23,385 nucleotides of DNA from a virus. The stretch lies in the IMG/VR virus record IMGVR_UViG_3300032286_000357, positions 1 to 23,385 of that record. One strand, given 5' to 3'. Below the pieces are notes generated by a model, which did no database searches, was not told the DNA's origin, and saw nothing but the letters and a program-made list of their open reading frames with translations. Numbering within the stretch: position 1 is the stretch's first letter; each line of letters opens with the position of its first letter. Positions 1 to 7,125 of this stretch are shown piece after piece. A program made the translations under genes and the position numbers.

Positions 1-291
1 CGTACCAGTCGTACCCGTGGTTGTAGTCGTACCAGTCGTACCAGTCGTACCAGTCGTACCTGTCGTACCTGTTGTGCCCGTGGTTGCAGTCGTACCAGTC
101 GTACCAGTCGTACCAGTCGTACCAGTCGTACCCGTGGTTGTAGTCGTACCTGTTGTACCCGCAGGTTTAGTTCCGCCAGTCGTACCCGTGGTTGTAGTCG
201 TACCTGTTGTGCCCGTGGTTGCAGTCGTACCTGTTGTGCCCGTCGTACCCGTGGTTGCAGTCGTACCAGTCGTACCCGTGGGTGTACCCGC
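1..291 (-). repeat. 9-bp tandem repeat coding Gly-Thr-Thr triplets
   Basis: Minus-strand units such as GGTACGACT and GGCACAACA repeat every nine bases, coding GTT with ATT and TTT variants and one interruption (GGTKPAGTT). The repeat runs past the left edge. The period is an exact multiple of three, so unit gain or loss keeps the frame. Confidence 0.9.
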
Positions 292-3279
292 ATAGAAGTT
301 GCTGATGATACTGGCAGAATCGGGATTTGTGCCGTTTTGGGTAAGCGCTTCCAACTGACCAAATGTGACGGTTTTACCTTTTGCATCAGTGCCAACTATG
401 GAGTTCACACCCGTCAGGGACGGTGGCAATATGTTGGATAGCGTCTCAACGTCAAACCCGGCGTTTATACCCATAGCAGTGAACGATCCCAAAGTAAGGT
501 TTGAGCCGTTAGCTGATTTACCCAACGATATAGAGGTGTTGAACGTATCTGGGTTTACCGCTTTAGCCCCGCTTAAGAAGTCACGGAAGGAGACGCCGAA
601 GCCAGAATAGTCTTTGCCTATGATTGTGAGGTCTTTGATGGCAGCGGGAGACACCATAGCAGCTCCGGTAGCAACGCCAACAATTGCTTCAAAATATCCC
701 GCAGTAGCTGCCGCTACCGTGTTTACCTTACCCGTGGTTTGGTACTGGGTAATTGCATTCTGAGACGCGCCTTCAATCATGTTAGACACTACCTGTGTAG
801 CGGAGGAGGTTCCATATTTGATGGCAAACTCTTTAATACCACCTTTAATACCATCCATGTACGCCCCAATAACCGCTTTGTCTGCGATATATTCGGCTGG
901 CATGGCTACAAGCGTCGCTGCGGACGCTCCCAAAAGGGCTTTATTTCTAGCGTCTGTTGGAGGCACCCCTTGCTTAAGTAGCGCCGTTTCAATCTCTTGG
1001 CCAGTAGACCCCCAAGTCGTAATCCCTTCGGTCAAGGCCATGACTCCTTTATAGGTAGCCACCCCTGCAGCGCCCCCTGCAACAGGTGAAGCAACCAGAG
1101 ACACTACGCCACCAACAAGCATTCCAGCCGCACCGCCCAATAGATGTTGCATACCCTGTTTAGTAGTCTCTGACCCAACTATTCCGAGCATCCCCATAGG
1201 GTTGTCAAGTACGGCTTTACCTAGTATCTTCCCGGCGGAAAATACGTCAGAGGCTTTTTCGGCAGCGTCTACCCCTGCCATTACGTTAGTGATTTCGGTG
1301 GCTAGCGCTGTCCCACTGCTTTTGTTTTCGCCCCACTTAGACAGCATGTTCCCGGCTGTAATTACGGCGTTCTTGTAGTTGGCATCCCCGGTGGCTAGCG
1401 CTATAGCTTTGCCAAAATCAGAAATCATATTTCCTGCGCCTTCGCCCATCTTCCCTATTACGTTGTCGAGCGCGGTACTTCCGTTACTCTTGACCGGTGC
1501 AACACCGGCTTCCAACAAACGCTTGTTTTCTGCAGAAGATTGATCGGGGCCTTTTAAGAACGCATAAGCGTCGGGAACTTTATATATGGTTCCATCAGCC
1601 CACTTAAATGATGTTTTACCCGCGTCTAGGGCAGCTTGCGCAGCGGCACCTAATCCACTGCGGCTCATTGACGAAGCGTCAAACGGTTGAAGCGCTACCT
1701 CTTGCTTTGTATTGGTCGAGAAGGAGCTTGTCTTACCAGTGTCTGGATTTGTCCACTCAAATGTTTTTCCCCCACCGTAGGCAACACGGGCCATAGCGTA
1801 CGCGGTGCTAAAGTCACTTGAGTTTTTAATCAGGTCTTTATTAAACGCATCAGTAACAGCTTTTGGTGCACTAGCTATTAGCGTGGTCATATCTTCGCCC
1901 GGCTTTAGCGTAGGCATTTGAGACCAAGACTCTTTGACTATGGGGGAACGATTAAACCAATCTGTTATTTGTTGGTTTGTTTCAGGTTTTTTAGCTTCCA
2001 GTGTCTCAGCACCAACCCCCATAATGCTAGCAATAGTATTACTAGACCCCGCAATTGCCTTCTCACCTATTTGAGTAGCTAGTAAGTTAGCGGTTTTAGC
2101 AGCTTCGCCTTCAAAGGTAGCTACATCTTCAGAGACTTTAGTGACAAGACCATTCTGCGTTTTGTTTAAAGTTTCAATCTCGGTGTTATAACGATTTACG
2201 GTTTGTATGCGGCTATCGTAGCTAGCTTTATAATCGTTGTACTGAACCAGTGCCGCGTCATACTCTGACTTCTGGGTTGCCAGCTTTGCCTCTGTTGTTT
2301 GTAATATTTTTGCATAGAATTTAGCGTCATTATATGCGGATTCTTTATCTTTAGCCGTAGTAGCTTTTGCAGCGCGATCTGCTGCGCTAACATAGGAGGA
2401 CGCATACTCAGTAACTAATTTTGCTGTGGTATTGTAATCTGAAGTTTTAGTCGTTAGCGTTTTCCATGCTTTAGATACCGTATCCGTAAAAAAAGATTTG
2501 GCATTGCTAACTTGCTGTTTTGTTATTACTTGTAACTGAGTCAGCTTTGTATTGTTCGCTATAATCGTATCTACACTAGTTTTAATGCCCTCGGTTAATG
2601 CGGTTTGTACGACTGAAGAAGTCATAGCTTTACCAATATCCTGCCCTTTGAGGATTGCATTAGTAGCGGATGATATAGCGCTGTTAACTAATTTTGTATC
2701 GAGTTTTTTGGGGTCAGTGACTCCCATTTTTGCGGCAAGTGTTTCAGTTACGTAAGAAGTAATCGCCCCGTTAGCCGCAGCGGCAAGGATGCTACTAAGA
2801 TCAGATTTTCCAGTAAGTGCTGCAACAGCGGCGTTACCCGAGGCGCTAGTAACGGCGGTTGTTATTACCTTGGCAAGTGCGGGATCCACCCCCTTAAGCC
2901 CGGCAGCAAACTGCGAACCTTTGAACGCGTCTCCCGCAGCCTCTCCTACATAATCCCCAATGTACGAGGTAGCCATGGATACTATGGCAGTTTTAAAACT
3001 ACCCCCATTTGCTACGTTAACGAGTGCACTTGCAATCGGTGCAGGTACCCCTACGGCGGTTAGCGCAATTGTTGCAATTGTGGGCAGTGGGTTTTTAGCT
3101 AGTGCCGTAACGGTAGTGCTGAGCCCAAGACTTTTGTCTGCATTTGCTAATTCAGAGTTTATAGACTTATTGAGGTCAGCAAGCCCAGTATTTACCGATT
3201 TATTGAGGTCAGCAAGGCTCCCAAGTAACCCTGAGCCGCTGCGAGTAGTTCCTAGTGGGTCAAAACCGGGGAGACACAT
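1..3279 (-). CDS. Giant internal-virion-type protein, 3' end outside window (partial)
   Basis: The minus-strand frame from ATG 3279 runs 1093 codons with no stop to the left edge, so the gene is truncated on the 3' side. It starts [18 protein letters not shown] with a duplicated ADLNKSxN element (about 22-45). It continues Ala/Ser/Thr-rich and helical, with a coiled-coil-like stretch at about 286-410 ([34 protein letters not shown]). A Gly-rich hydrophobic segment ([21 protein letters not shown], about 711-730, continuing to 745) could insert in a membrane. A (Gly-Thr-Thr)n tail begins near residue 999. Size, position at the end of the tail cluster and composition fit an ejected internal protein of short-tailed phages. 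No transglycosylase motif is visible in this part. Confidence 0.8.
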   Translation of the reverse strand, partial: MCLPGFDPLGTTRSGSGLLGSLADLNKSVNTGLADLNKSINSELANADKSLGLSTTVTALAKNPLPTIATIALTAVGVPAPIASALVNVANGGSFKTAIVSMATSYIGDYVGEAAGDAFKGSQFAAGLKGVDPALAKVITTAVTSASGNAAVAALTGKSDLSSILAAAANGAITSYVTETLAAKMGVTDPKKLDTKLVNSAISSATNAILKGQDIGKAMTSSVVQTALTEGIKTSVDTIIANNTKLTQLQVITKQQVSNAKSFFTDTVSKAWKTLTTKTSDYNTTAKLVTEYASSYVSAADRAAKATTAKDKESAYNDAKFYAKILQTTEAKLATQKSEYDAALVQYNDYKASYDSRIQTVNRYNTEIETLNKTQNGLVTKVSEDVATFEGEAAKTANLLATQIGEKAIAGSSNTIASIMGVGAETLEAKKPETNQQITDWFNRSPIVKESWSQMPTLKPGEDMTTLIASAPKAVTDAFNKDLIKNSSDFSTAYAMARVAYGGGKTFEWTNPDTGKTSSFSTNTKQEVALQPFDASSMSRSGLGAAAQAALDAGKTSFKWADGTIYKVPDAYAFLKGPDQSSAENKRLLEAGVAPVKSNGSTALDNVIGKMGEGAGNMISDFGKAIALATGDANYKNAVITAGNMLSKWGENKSSGTALATEITNVMAGVDAAEKASDVFSAGKILGKAVLDNPMGMLGIVGSETTKQGMQHLLGGAAGMLVGGVVSLVASPVAGGAAGVATYKGVMALTEGITTWGSTGQEIETALLKQGVPPTDARNKALLGASAATLVAMPAEYIADKAVIGAYMDGIKGGIKEFAIKYGTSSATQVVSNMIEGASQNAITQYQTTGKVNTVAAATAGYFEAIVGVATGAAMVSPAAIKDLTIIGKDYSGFGVSFRDFLSGAKAVNPDTFNTSISLGKSANGSNLTLGSFTAMGINAGFDVETLSNILPPSLTGVNSIVGTDAKGKTVTFGQLEALTQNGTNPDSASIISNFYAGTPTGTTGTTATTGTTGTTGTTATTGTTGTTTTTGTTGGTKPAGTTGTTTTTGTTGTTGTTGTTGTTATTGTTGTTGTTGTTGTTGTTTTTGTTGT

Positions 3280-3683
3280 TACAGCACTACCTTCGTTCGT
3301 ACTAACTGCCGACCTGCGGCAGTTTTCCTGTTGGCTACTGGGGACGTTTGCGGTTTGTACCCCGCACGCTCAACCATACGCAGCATTGCGGGGCGGTCAG
3401 TAGCAAACTCAACCTCTATAAACCCACATTTTTTCATAGCTTTAAAAAAGTCTTCGATGCTTTTAGGCATGTCATGGGGTGTATCTGCATTGCACATTGC
3501 AAAGTCAGCGGTTTTGTCCCCGTTGTTAGTAATGATAAACAAGCTATTGTTAGCGCGAAAAATGCGGTGCTTGGGAAGTTTTATCATCTCGTGAATCTGC
3601 GCGTACACAGTGCGCCAATCAACGCCCGGCATAGTGCGTTCTACTTCGGTTTTAACAATATCCTGCGTACTCATTTCTTCCAT
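3279..3683 (-). CDS. Conserved phage protein, acetyltransferase-fold-like
   Basis: This is a 134-residue protein. [20 protein letters not shown] opens a helix, then [20 protein letters not shown] and [20 protein letters not shown] form alternating strands. The helix [14 protein letters not shown] (76-89) is followed by [20 protein letters not shown] (91-110). That last block, with MVERAGY, resembles the end of GNAT acetyltransferase domains, but no acetyl-CoA loop is obvious. It may be a structural relative of that fold. The family is common beside tail genes. The ATG at 3683 has AAGGTG at good spacing; a second ATG three codons in is less likely. Its stop overlaps the next start (TAATG). Confidence 0.75.
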   Translation of the reverse strand: MEEMSTQDIVKTEVERTMPGVDWRTVYAQIHEMIKLPKHRIFRANNSLFIITNNGDKTADFAMCNADTPHDMPKSIEDFFKAMKKCGFIEVEFATDRPAMLRMVERAGYKPQTSPVANRKTAAGRQLVRTKVVL

Positions 3684-3684
3684 A

Positions 3685-3984
3685 CTACACCTTCACTTTC
3701 AATACGTTACCTGCCGTGGTGTCGTAGTAAATGTCTCCTACGCGAAGGTTAGCTAGGTTGGATTGGGTAGGCAGGCTGGGGGTTGTAGAGCCGGGGTTAG
3801 GCGGGAAGCTCAAACCAGCGACAACTGCAGCGCCTTGAAATTGCGATGCTGCGGCTATGGGGCCTCGGTTATCAAGCTGTGTAAAGTACCTACGCAAAAT
3901 AGAAAAGAACTGATCCATGGCGTTGGGATCGTACTCTTCGGTGGCATTGGGTAGCCGAGGGGCGGTTACGTTTACTTGGGACAT
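3685..3984 (-). CDS. Small conserved phage tail-region protein
   Basis: This is a 99-residue protein. An N-terminal proline-rich leader with APRLPNATEEYD (8-19) is followed by a helix (AMDQFFSILRRYFTQLDN, 22-39), a Gly/Pro linker (FPPNPGSTTPSLPTQSN), and a C-terminal strand pair LRVGDIYYDTTAGNVLKVK. The LP...EYD...F.QLDN...LRVGDIYYD pattern matches short conserved proteins encoded right after the nozzle gene. Its role is unknown; it could be a plug or fibre-attachment protein. It starts two bases past the preceding stop. Confidence 0.7.
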   Translation of the reverse strand: MSQVNVTAPRLPNATEEYDPNAMDQFFSILRRYFTQLDNRGPIAAASQFQGAAVVAGLSFPPNPGSTTPSLPTQSNLANLRVGDIYYDTTAGNVLKVKV

Positions 3985-3986
3985 AT

Positions 3987-6122
3987 CTAGCGTCTCCCAT
4001 CAGTGCGCAGGTCGATTCGGGGGCTACCTAGCTGCCACTGGGTGCCTAGCTGAGTGGACGCAATCTTCATAGCCATTTGCCGTGCCCTTACGCGAATGTT
4101 AAGTTGCCCATTGTACGTGTCAAGGTCAATTGGGTACGTCTGGGTCGCAGTTACCGCCTCTTGCGCGTTGGAAGCAACACCGCCTACCGATTTAGGGTTG
4201 GTGTACCCCGAACCTGAGTTTTTGAGTGGTAGGAGCTGCATGGTCAAGCTTGGAGTGGTACCATCTGTAGACCCCCGGAAGGTCAAGTCAGGCAGCATAC
4301 GCCAGACAAATGACATGTTGTTGCCGTCGTCAAGATCAAACTGTGCGCTGGTTATGAACGCACTAATACCTACTGGAGTTTCAAGGGTGCCGTCATCTAC
4401 CCCAAACTCATGGCTGACTAGGTTGTTGACGTATGTAGCTGCAACGGGGTTGTTGCGCAGTCCAGTATCAATCCATGCGGTGCGTGCCAGAGAGCCGTAG
4501 TACCAAACCCCATTGCCGTTGTCTTCCACGTAGTTGTACACCACATAGCTATCAATAGTTACATTCGGGTTTATCGGTGTATTAGTCCCATCAGGCCCAT
4601 AGATAGAGCAGTAAAAAAACCAAACTTCATTAAAGCCTTCGTTGGTAGTGGCAAAAATTTGATCCGCTTGGGCTAGGTTGATGTTGTCGTAGATAAACTG
4701 GCGTAGATCGCACCGTAGGGTTTGTACCCGCCCGTCGTATTTGTAAAACTTGTCCACCCCCATCCAGTACGTTACATCAGACGCTATGGCTGCAGCGTTA
4801 GGCCCCGCAATAGATACGTTGTCCCCAAGTAAAGTACTGCCCCACACGATAGGTGCACCTAGGTACTGCATTGAGTAAATAGTTGAATCAGTCCAAACTA
4901 AAATTTCTTTGCGACTTTGTAACGCCGTTACGATCTCAGACCCGTGCGATAGCTGCAAGCTGCCTGCTTGGTTTGTAGCTGCTGGATACCACTCAACAGC
5001 GTTTTCTTGGTCAGACCACCGAACCAGCATAGGGTTAAATACCGTACTAAGTACGTCATTGGTGCCAAAACAAATTACAAACCGGCTAATATCAGATACA
5101 AGAAAGTAGTTTTGCGTAAGGGGTACACCGTTTGCACCAGCCAAGGAGCTTAGTAACATCCCGCGAGGGGATATGCTTTGTACTCCGGATTGTGTGCCAG
5201 ATGTAGTAATTAGCGCGCCTGTTGGGGTTGCAGACAGATTGAAAGTTGTGGAAGACACAGTACGTGTGTAGTACGTAGCTCCCACAGTTAGACCAGTAGG
5301 TAAGGCCCCCGTAGTCTGTAGGGTAATTGGGGTAAGGTCAGGTATGCTAATAGGGGCGGTAACGAGGGCCGAGGCCCCAATAGATATGGTTACTGTACTG
5401 GCTTGATAGCCAACGCTAGCGCTCCAGTAATAAAGTGGGCCTCCACGGGGGCCGTAGATGAGGTCTTGCCCAAAATTATTTTGATTCCATAGCCTTATGA
5501 CAGCGTCTACAGAAGTCGCCCCAACACCCCATGCACCTGCCCCCCATGCGCCTGCCCCCCAACCGACCGAGGCCCCTGCATACTCTAAGCCGGGATTTAT
5601 CTGGTACACCGCCTGCACTGTGCCCCCGCCGGTAGCGGTTGTAGCTGCTGCGGATATCGTAATATTGTAGGATGTAGTACTAACAAACGCAATTTTGTAC
5701 TCACCAATTATGGTTTGGCCCCCTACCGCAGTGCCGCCGTAAAAGGTTACGTATCCATTGTTTATGTACCCGCCTGAAGCATCAGTAACTAGTACCGTAG
5801 TTGTGCCGTTTGTAGTAAATGGATTGGTTAGAGTGCGGGTTATACCTACAGGGGTGATATCGTAATACGCACCGCCGTTTTCAATGTAGAACTTTAGGTT
5901 AGTCCCCACCCCCATCAAATTTTGAAATCCTAAAGTTACCCAGTTCCACAAAGACCGGCAAACGCCTTGAAAAGTATCCGCTGAAATACGTGCCCAACCA
6001 CCGATCTTTTCGGGCGTGCCTTGGCGAAACCGAACCTTATCGGACTCGTACCAACCGTTCTCACTGGTGTAGCGAGTGTTCTCCCGGTTGACACCGGGCT
6101 TTAGAGTAAGTTTTTTCAGCAT
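3987..6122 (-). CDS. Tail nozzle / DNA stabilisation-like protein (P22 gp10-type)
   Basis: This is a 711-residue structural protein. The start MLKKLTLKPGVNRENTRY, with WYESDKVRFRQGTPEKIGGW (24-43) and VCRSLWNWVTLG...LMGVGTN (54-75), is the hallmark of a large tail protein found in many podovirus-like environmental phages and usually called stabilisation or tail tubular protein. Two beta modules interrupt the core, at about 99-170 (NGYVTFYGG...IIGEYKIAF) and about 243-317 (LPTGLTVGATYYT...SGTQSG). A GWGAGAWGAGAWG repeat (187-199) lies between them. The downstream core (IVWGSTLLGDNVSIAGPNAA, VTYWMGVDKFYKYDGRVQTL, EVWFFYCSIYG) is beta-propeller-like. GGGA upstream starts it. Confidence 0.8.
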   Translation of the reverse strand: MLKKLTLKPGVNRENTRYTSENGWYESDKVRFRQGTPEKIGGWARISADTFQGVCRSLWNWVTLGFQNLMGVGTNLKFYIENGGAYYDITPVGITRTLTNPFTTNGTTTVLVTDASGGYINNGYVTFYGGTAVGGQTIIGEYKIAFVSTTSYNITISAAATTATGGGTVQAVYQINPGLEYAGASVGWGAGAWGAGAWGVGATSVDAVIRLWNQNNFGQDLIYGPRGGPLYYWSASVGYQASTVTISIGASALVTAPISIPDLTPITLQTTGALPTGLTVGATYYTRTVSSTTFNLSATPTGALITTSGTQSGVQSISPRGMLLSSLAGANGVPLTQNYFLVSDISRFVICFGTNDVLSTVFNPMLVRWSDQENAVEWYPAATNQAGSLQLSHGSEIVTALQSRKEILVWTDSTIYSMQYLGAPIVWGSTLLGDNVSIAGPNAAAIASDVTYWMGVDKFYKYDGRVQTLRCDLRQFIYDNINLAQADQIFATTNEGFNEVWFFYCSIYGPDGTNTPINPNVTIDSYVVYNYVEDNGNGVWYYGSLARTAWIDTGLRNNPVAATYVNNLVSHEFGVDDGTLETPVGISAFITSAQFDLDDGNNMSFVWRMLPDLTFRGSTDGTTPSLTMQLLPLKNSGSGYTNPKSVGGVASNAQEAVTATQTYPIDLDTYNGQLNIRVRARQMAMKIASTQLGTQWQLGSPRIDLRTDGRR

Positions 6123-6140
6123 GACTCATTTTCCCATGGA

Positions 6141-6569
6141 TCAGGCAAATGGTCGAGTGCCCGCTTTGTCAATGATAAGCGCCTGCTGCCGGGGCTTTGC
6201 ACCTATAGTGTTAGGCACGCTAATGTGCGTCCAGCGGTCAAACTCACGGATGATCTGGTCGAACGGGAGGTTAGCGGCGATGAGTGTGCGTACTACTTGG
6301 TCAGGCGTCATTCCGGGAACACGAATGTCCGCAGCGCACCCCACTCGATGCTGGGACGTATCTTTAGAGCCGACGGCATCATTGACTTCTTTAGATCGGA
6401 AGGCGGAGTTGACCATGATGGGTTTGCCACCCAGCGTACGTTTTACAACTTCCAGAAACTCAGCCAGTCGTTGAAGATTGGCGAACTCATCCCTGTTGGG
6501 GGTATTATCTAGTGACCGGTGATCGGTGTGCGTCAGCTCTTCAACGGTAAAGTGTTCGGTCAAGTTCAT
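6141..6569 (-). CDS. Endolysin, M15 zinc peptidase
   Basis: This is a 142-residue enzyme of the peptidase M15A type, which cuts peptide bridges or stem peptides in peptidoglycan. The domain runs through the whole protein. LTEHFTVEELTHTDHR (3-18) is the usual N-terminal substrate helix region. SAFRSKEVNDAVGS (55-68) leads to SQHRVGCAADI (72-82), with zinc ligands His74 and Asp81 in the H-x6-D pattern, and the third ligand His115 lies in WTHISV. Glu109 or Asp111 just upstream may be the catalytic base. No signal peptide or separate wall-binding domain is present, so export depends on the holin. It overlaps the holin gene by four bases. Confidence 0.9.
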   Translation of the reverse strand: MNLTEHFTVEELTHTDHRSLDNTPNRDEFANLQRLAEFLEVVKRTLGGKPIMVNSAFRSKEVNDAVGSKDTSQHRVGCAADIRVPGMTPDQVVRTLIAANLPFDQIIREFDRWTHISVPNTIGAKPRQQALIIDKAGTRPFA

Positions 6570-7060
6570 TTGATGGCATCCTTCATCGCGTCGGTCTTGT
6601 CTTTGCTGGACTTAGAACTGCCGTAGAAGAAACTGATGATGGTAGCCACAGCAGTGCCAAGCAGGAAACCCAAGATGATGTTGCCAAAATCTTTTCCGGA
6701 AGCCGGAACTTGACCAAAAGTAATGGCGAAGAAATAGGCCATTGAGCCAACGCTCCAGAACCAAGCAAACCAGTAGATGAAATGCTTGGCGAACTTGTCC
6801 TCGCCGTTAAGGGCGGTCTCTTGCATGTGGCGGGCGTTAGCCCGGTCAGCGTTCTCCAACTCAAACTGGCGCAGGTCTAGCTCAGCCAGTTTTTGCGCAG
6901 CGTCTGGGTCTTCGGCAATTGCTTTGGCGACCGCAGCCACGTCGTCAGCCACGCCAAACTTATCAGCAATTGCAGACACAGCAAGAGCACCAAGAGGCCC
7001 AGCGACAGCAGTTGCAACACTAGGAGCCAGTCCTTTAAGTAATCCGAGTAGGGTATCCAC
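6566..7060 (-). CDS. Holin (GTA-type 3TM holin-like)
   Basis: This is a 164-residue inner-membrane protein likely to release the endolysin. It has a weakly hydrophobic amphipathic N-terminal segment (LLGLLKGLAPSVATAVAGPL), then a cytoplasmic helical region (40-90: VAAVAKAIAEDPDAAQKLAE, DLRQFELENADRANARHMQE). Two transmembrane helices follow (about 93-115 and 127-147), then a Lys-rich tail. The layout matches the 3TM holins described near gene-transfer-agent and phage endolysins. I chose the GTG at 7060 with GAGGAAAT upstream; a nearby ATG (7062) is in another frame. Its stop overlaps the endolysin start (ATGA), supporting a lysis cassette. Confidence 0.8.
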   Translation of the reverse strand: MDTLLGLLKGLAPSVATAVAGPLGALAVSAIADKFGVADDVAAVAKAIAEDPDAAQKLAELDLRQFELENADRANARHMQETALNGEDKFAKHFIYWFAWFWSVGSMAYFFAITFGQVPASGKDFGNIILGFLLGTAVATIISFFYGSSKSSKDKTDAMKDAIK

Positions 7061-7125
7061 ATTATTTCCTCATAAAGTCAACGTATTCTGCCGTTCCCCA
7101 TGCGACGATGGGTCGATCATAGTTT

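Noticed and set aside
17-295. Val-Val-Pro repeat protein on the plus strand
   Set aside because: It is a reverse reading of the Gly-Thr-Thr repeat. The minus frame is open across 1093 codons and is clearly the real one.
7077-7082. TTGACT upstream of the holin as a -35 box
   Set aside because: No acceptable -10 sequence lies 15-19 bases downstream on the minus strand.
7092-7110. CCCAT...ATGGG inverted repeat between fibre and holin genes
   Set aside because: The stem is only five pairs with no T-tract on the minus strand, too weak to call a terminator.
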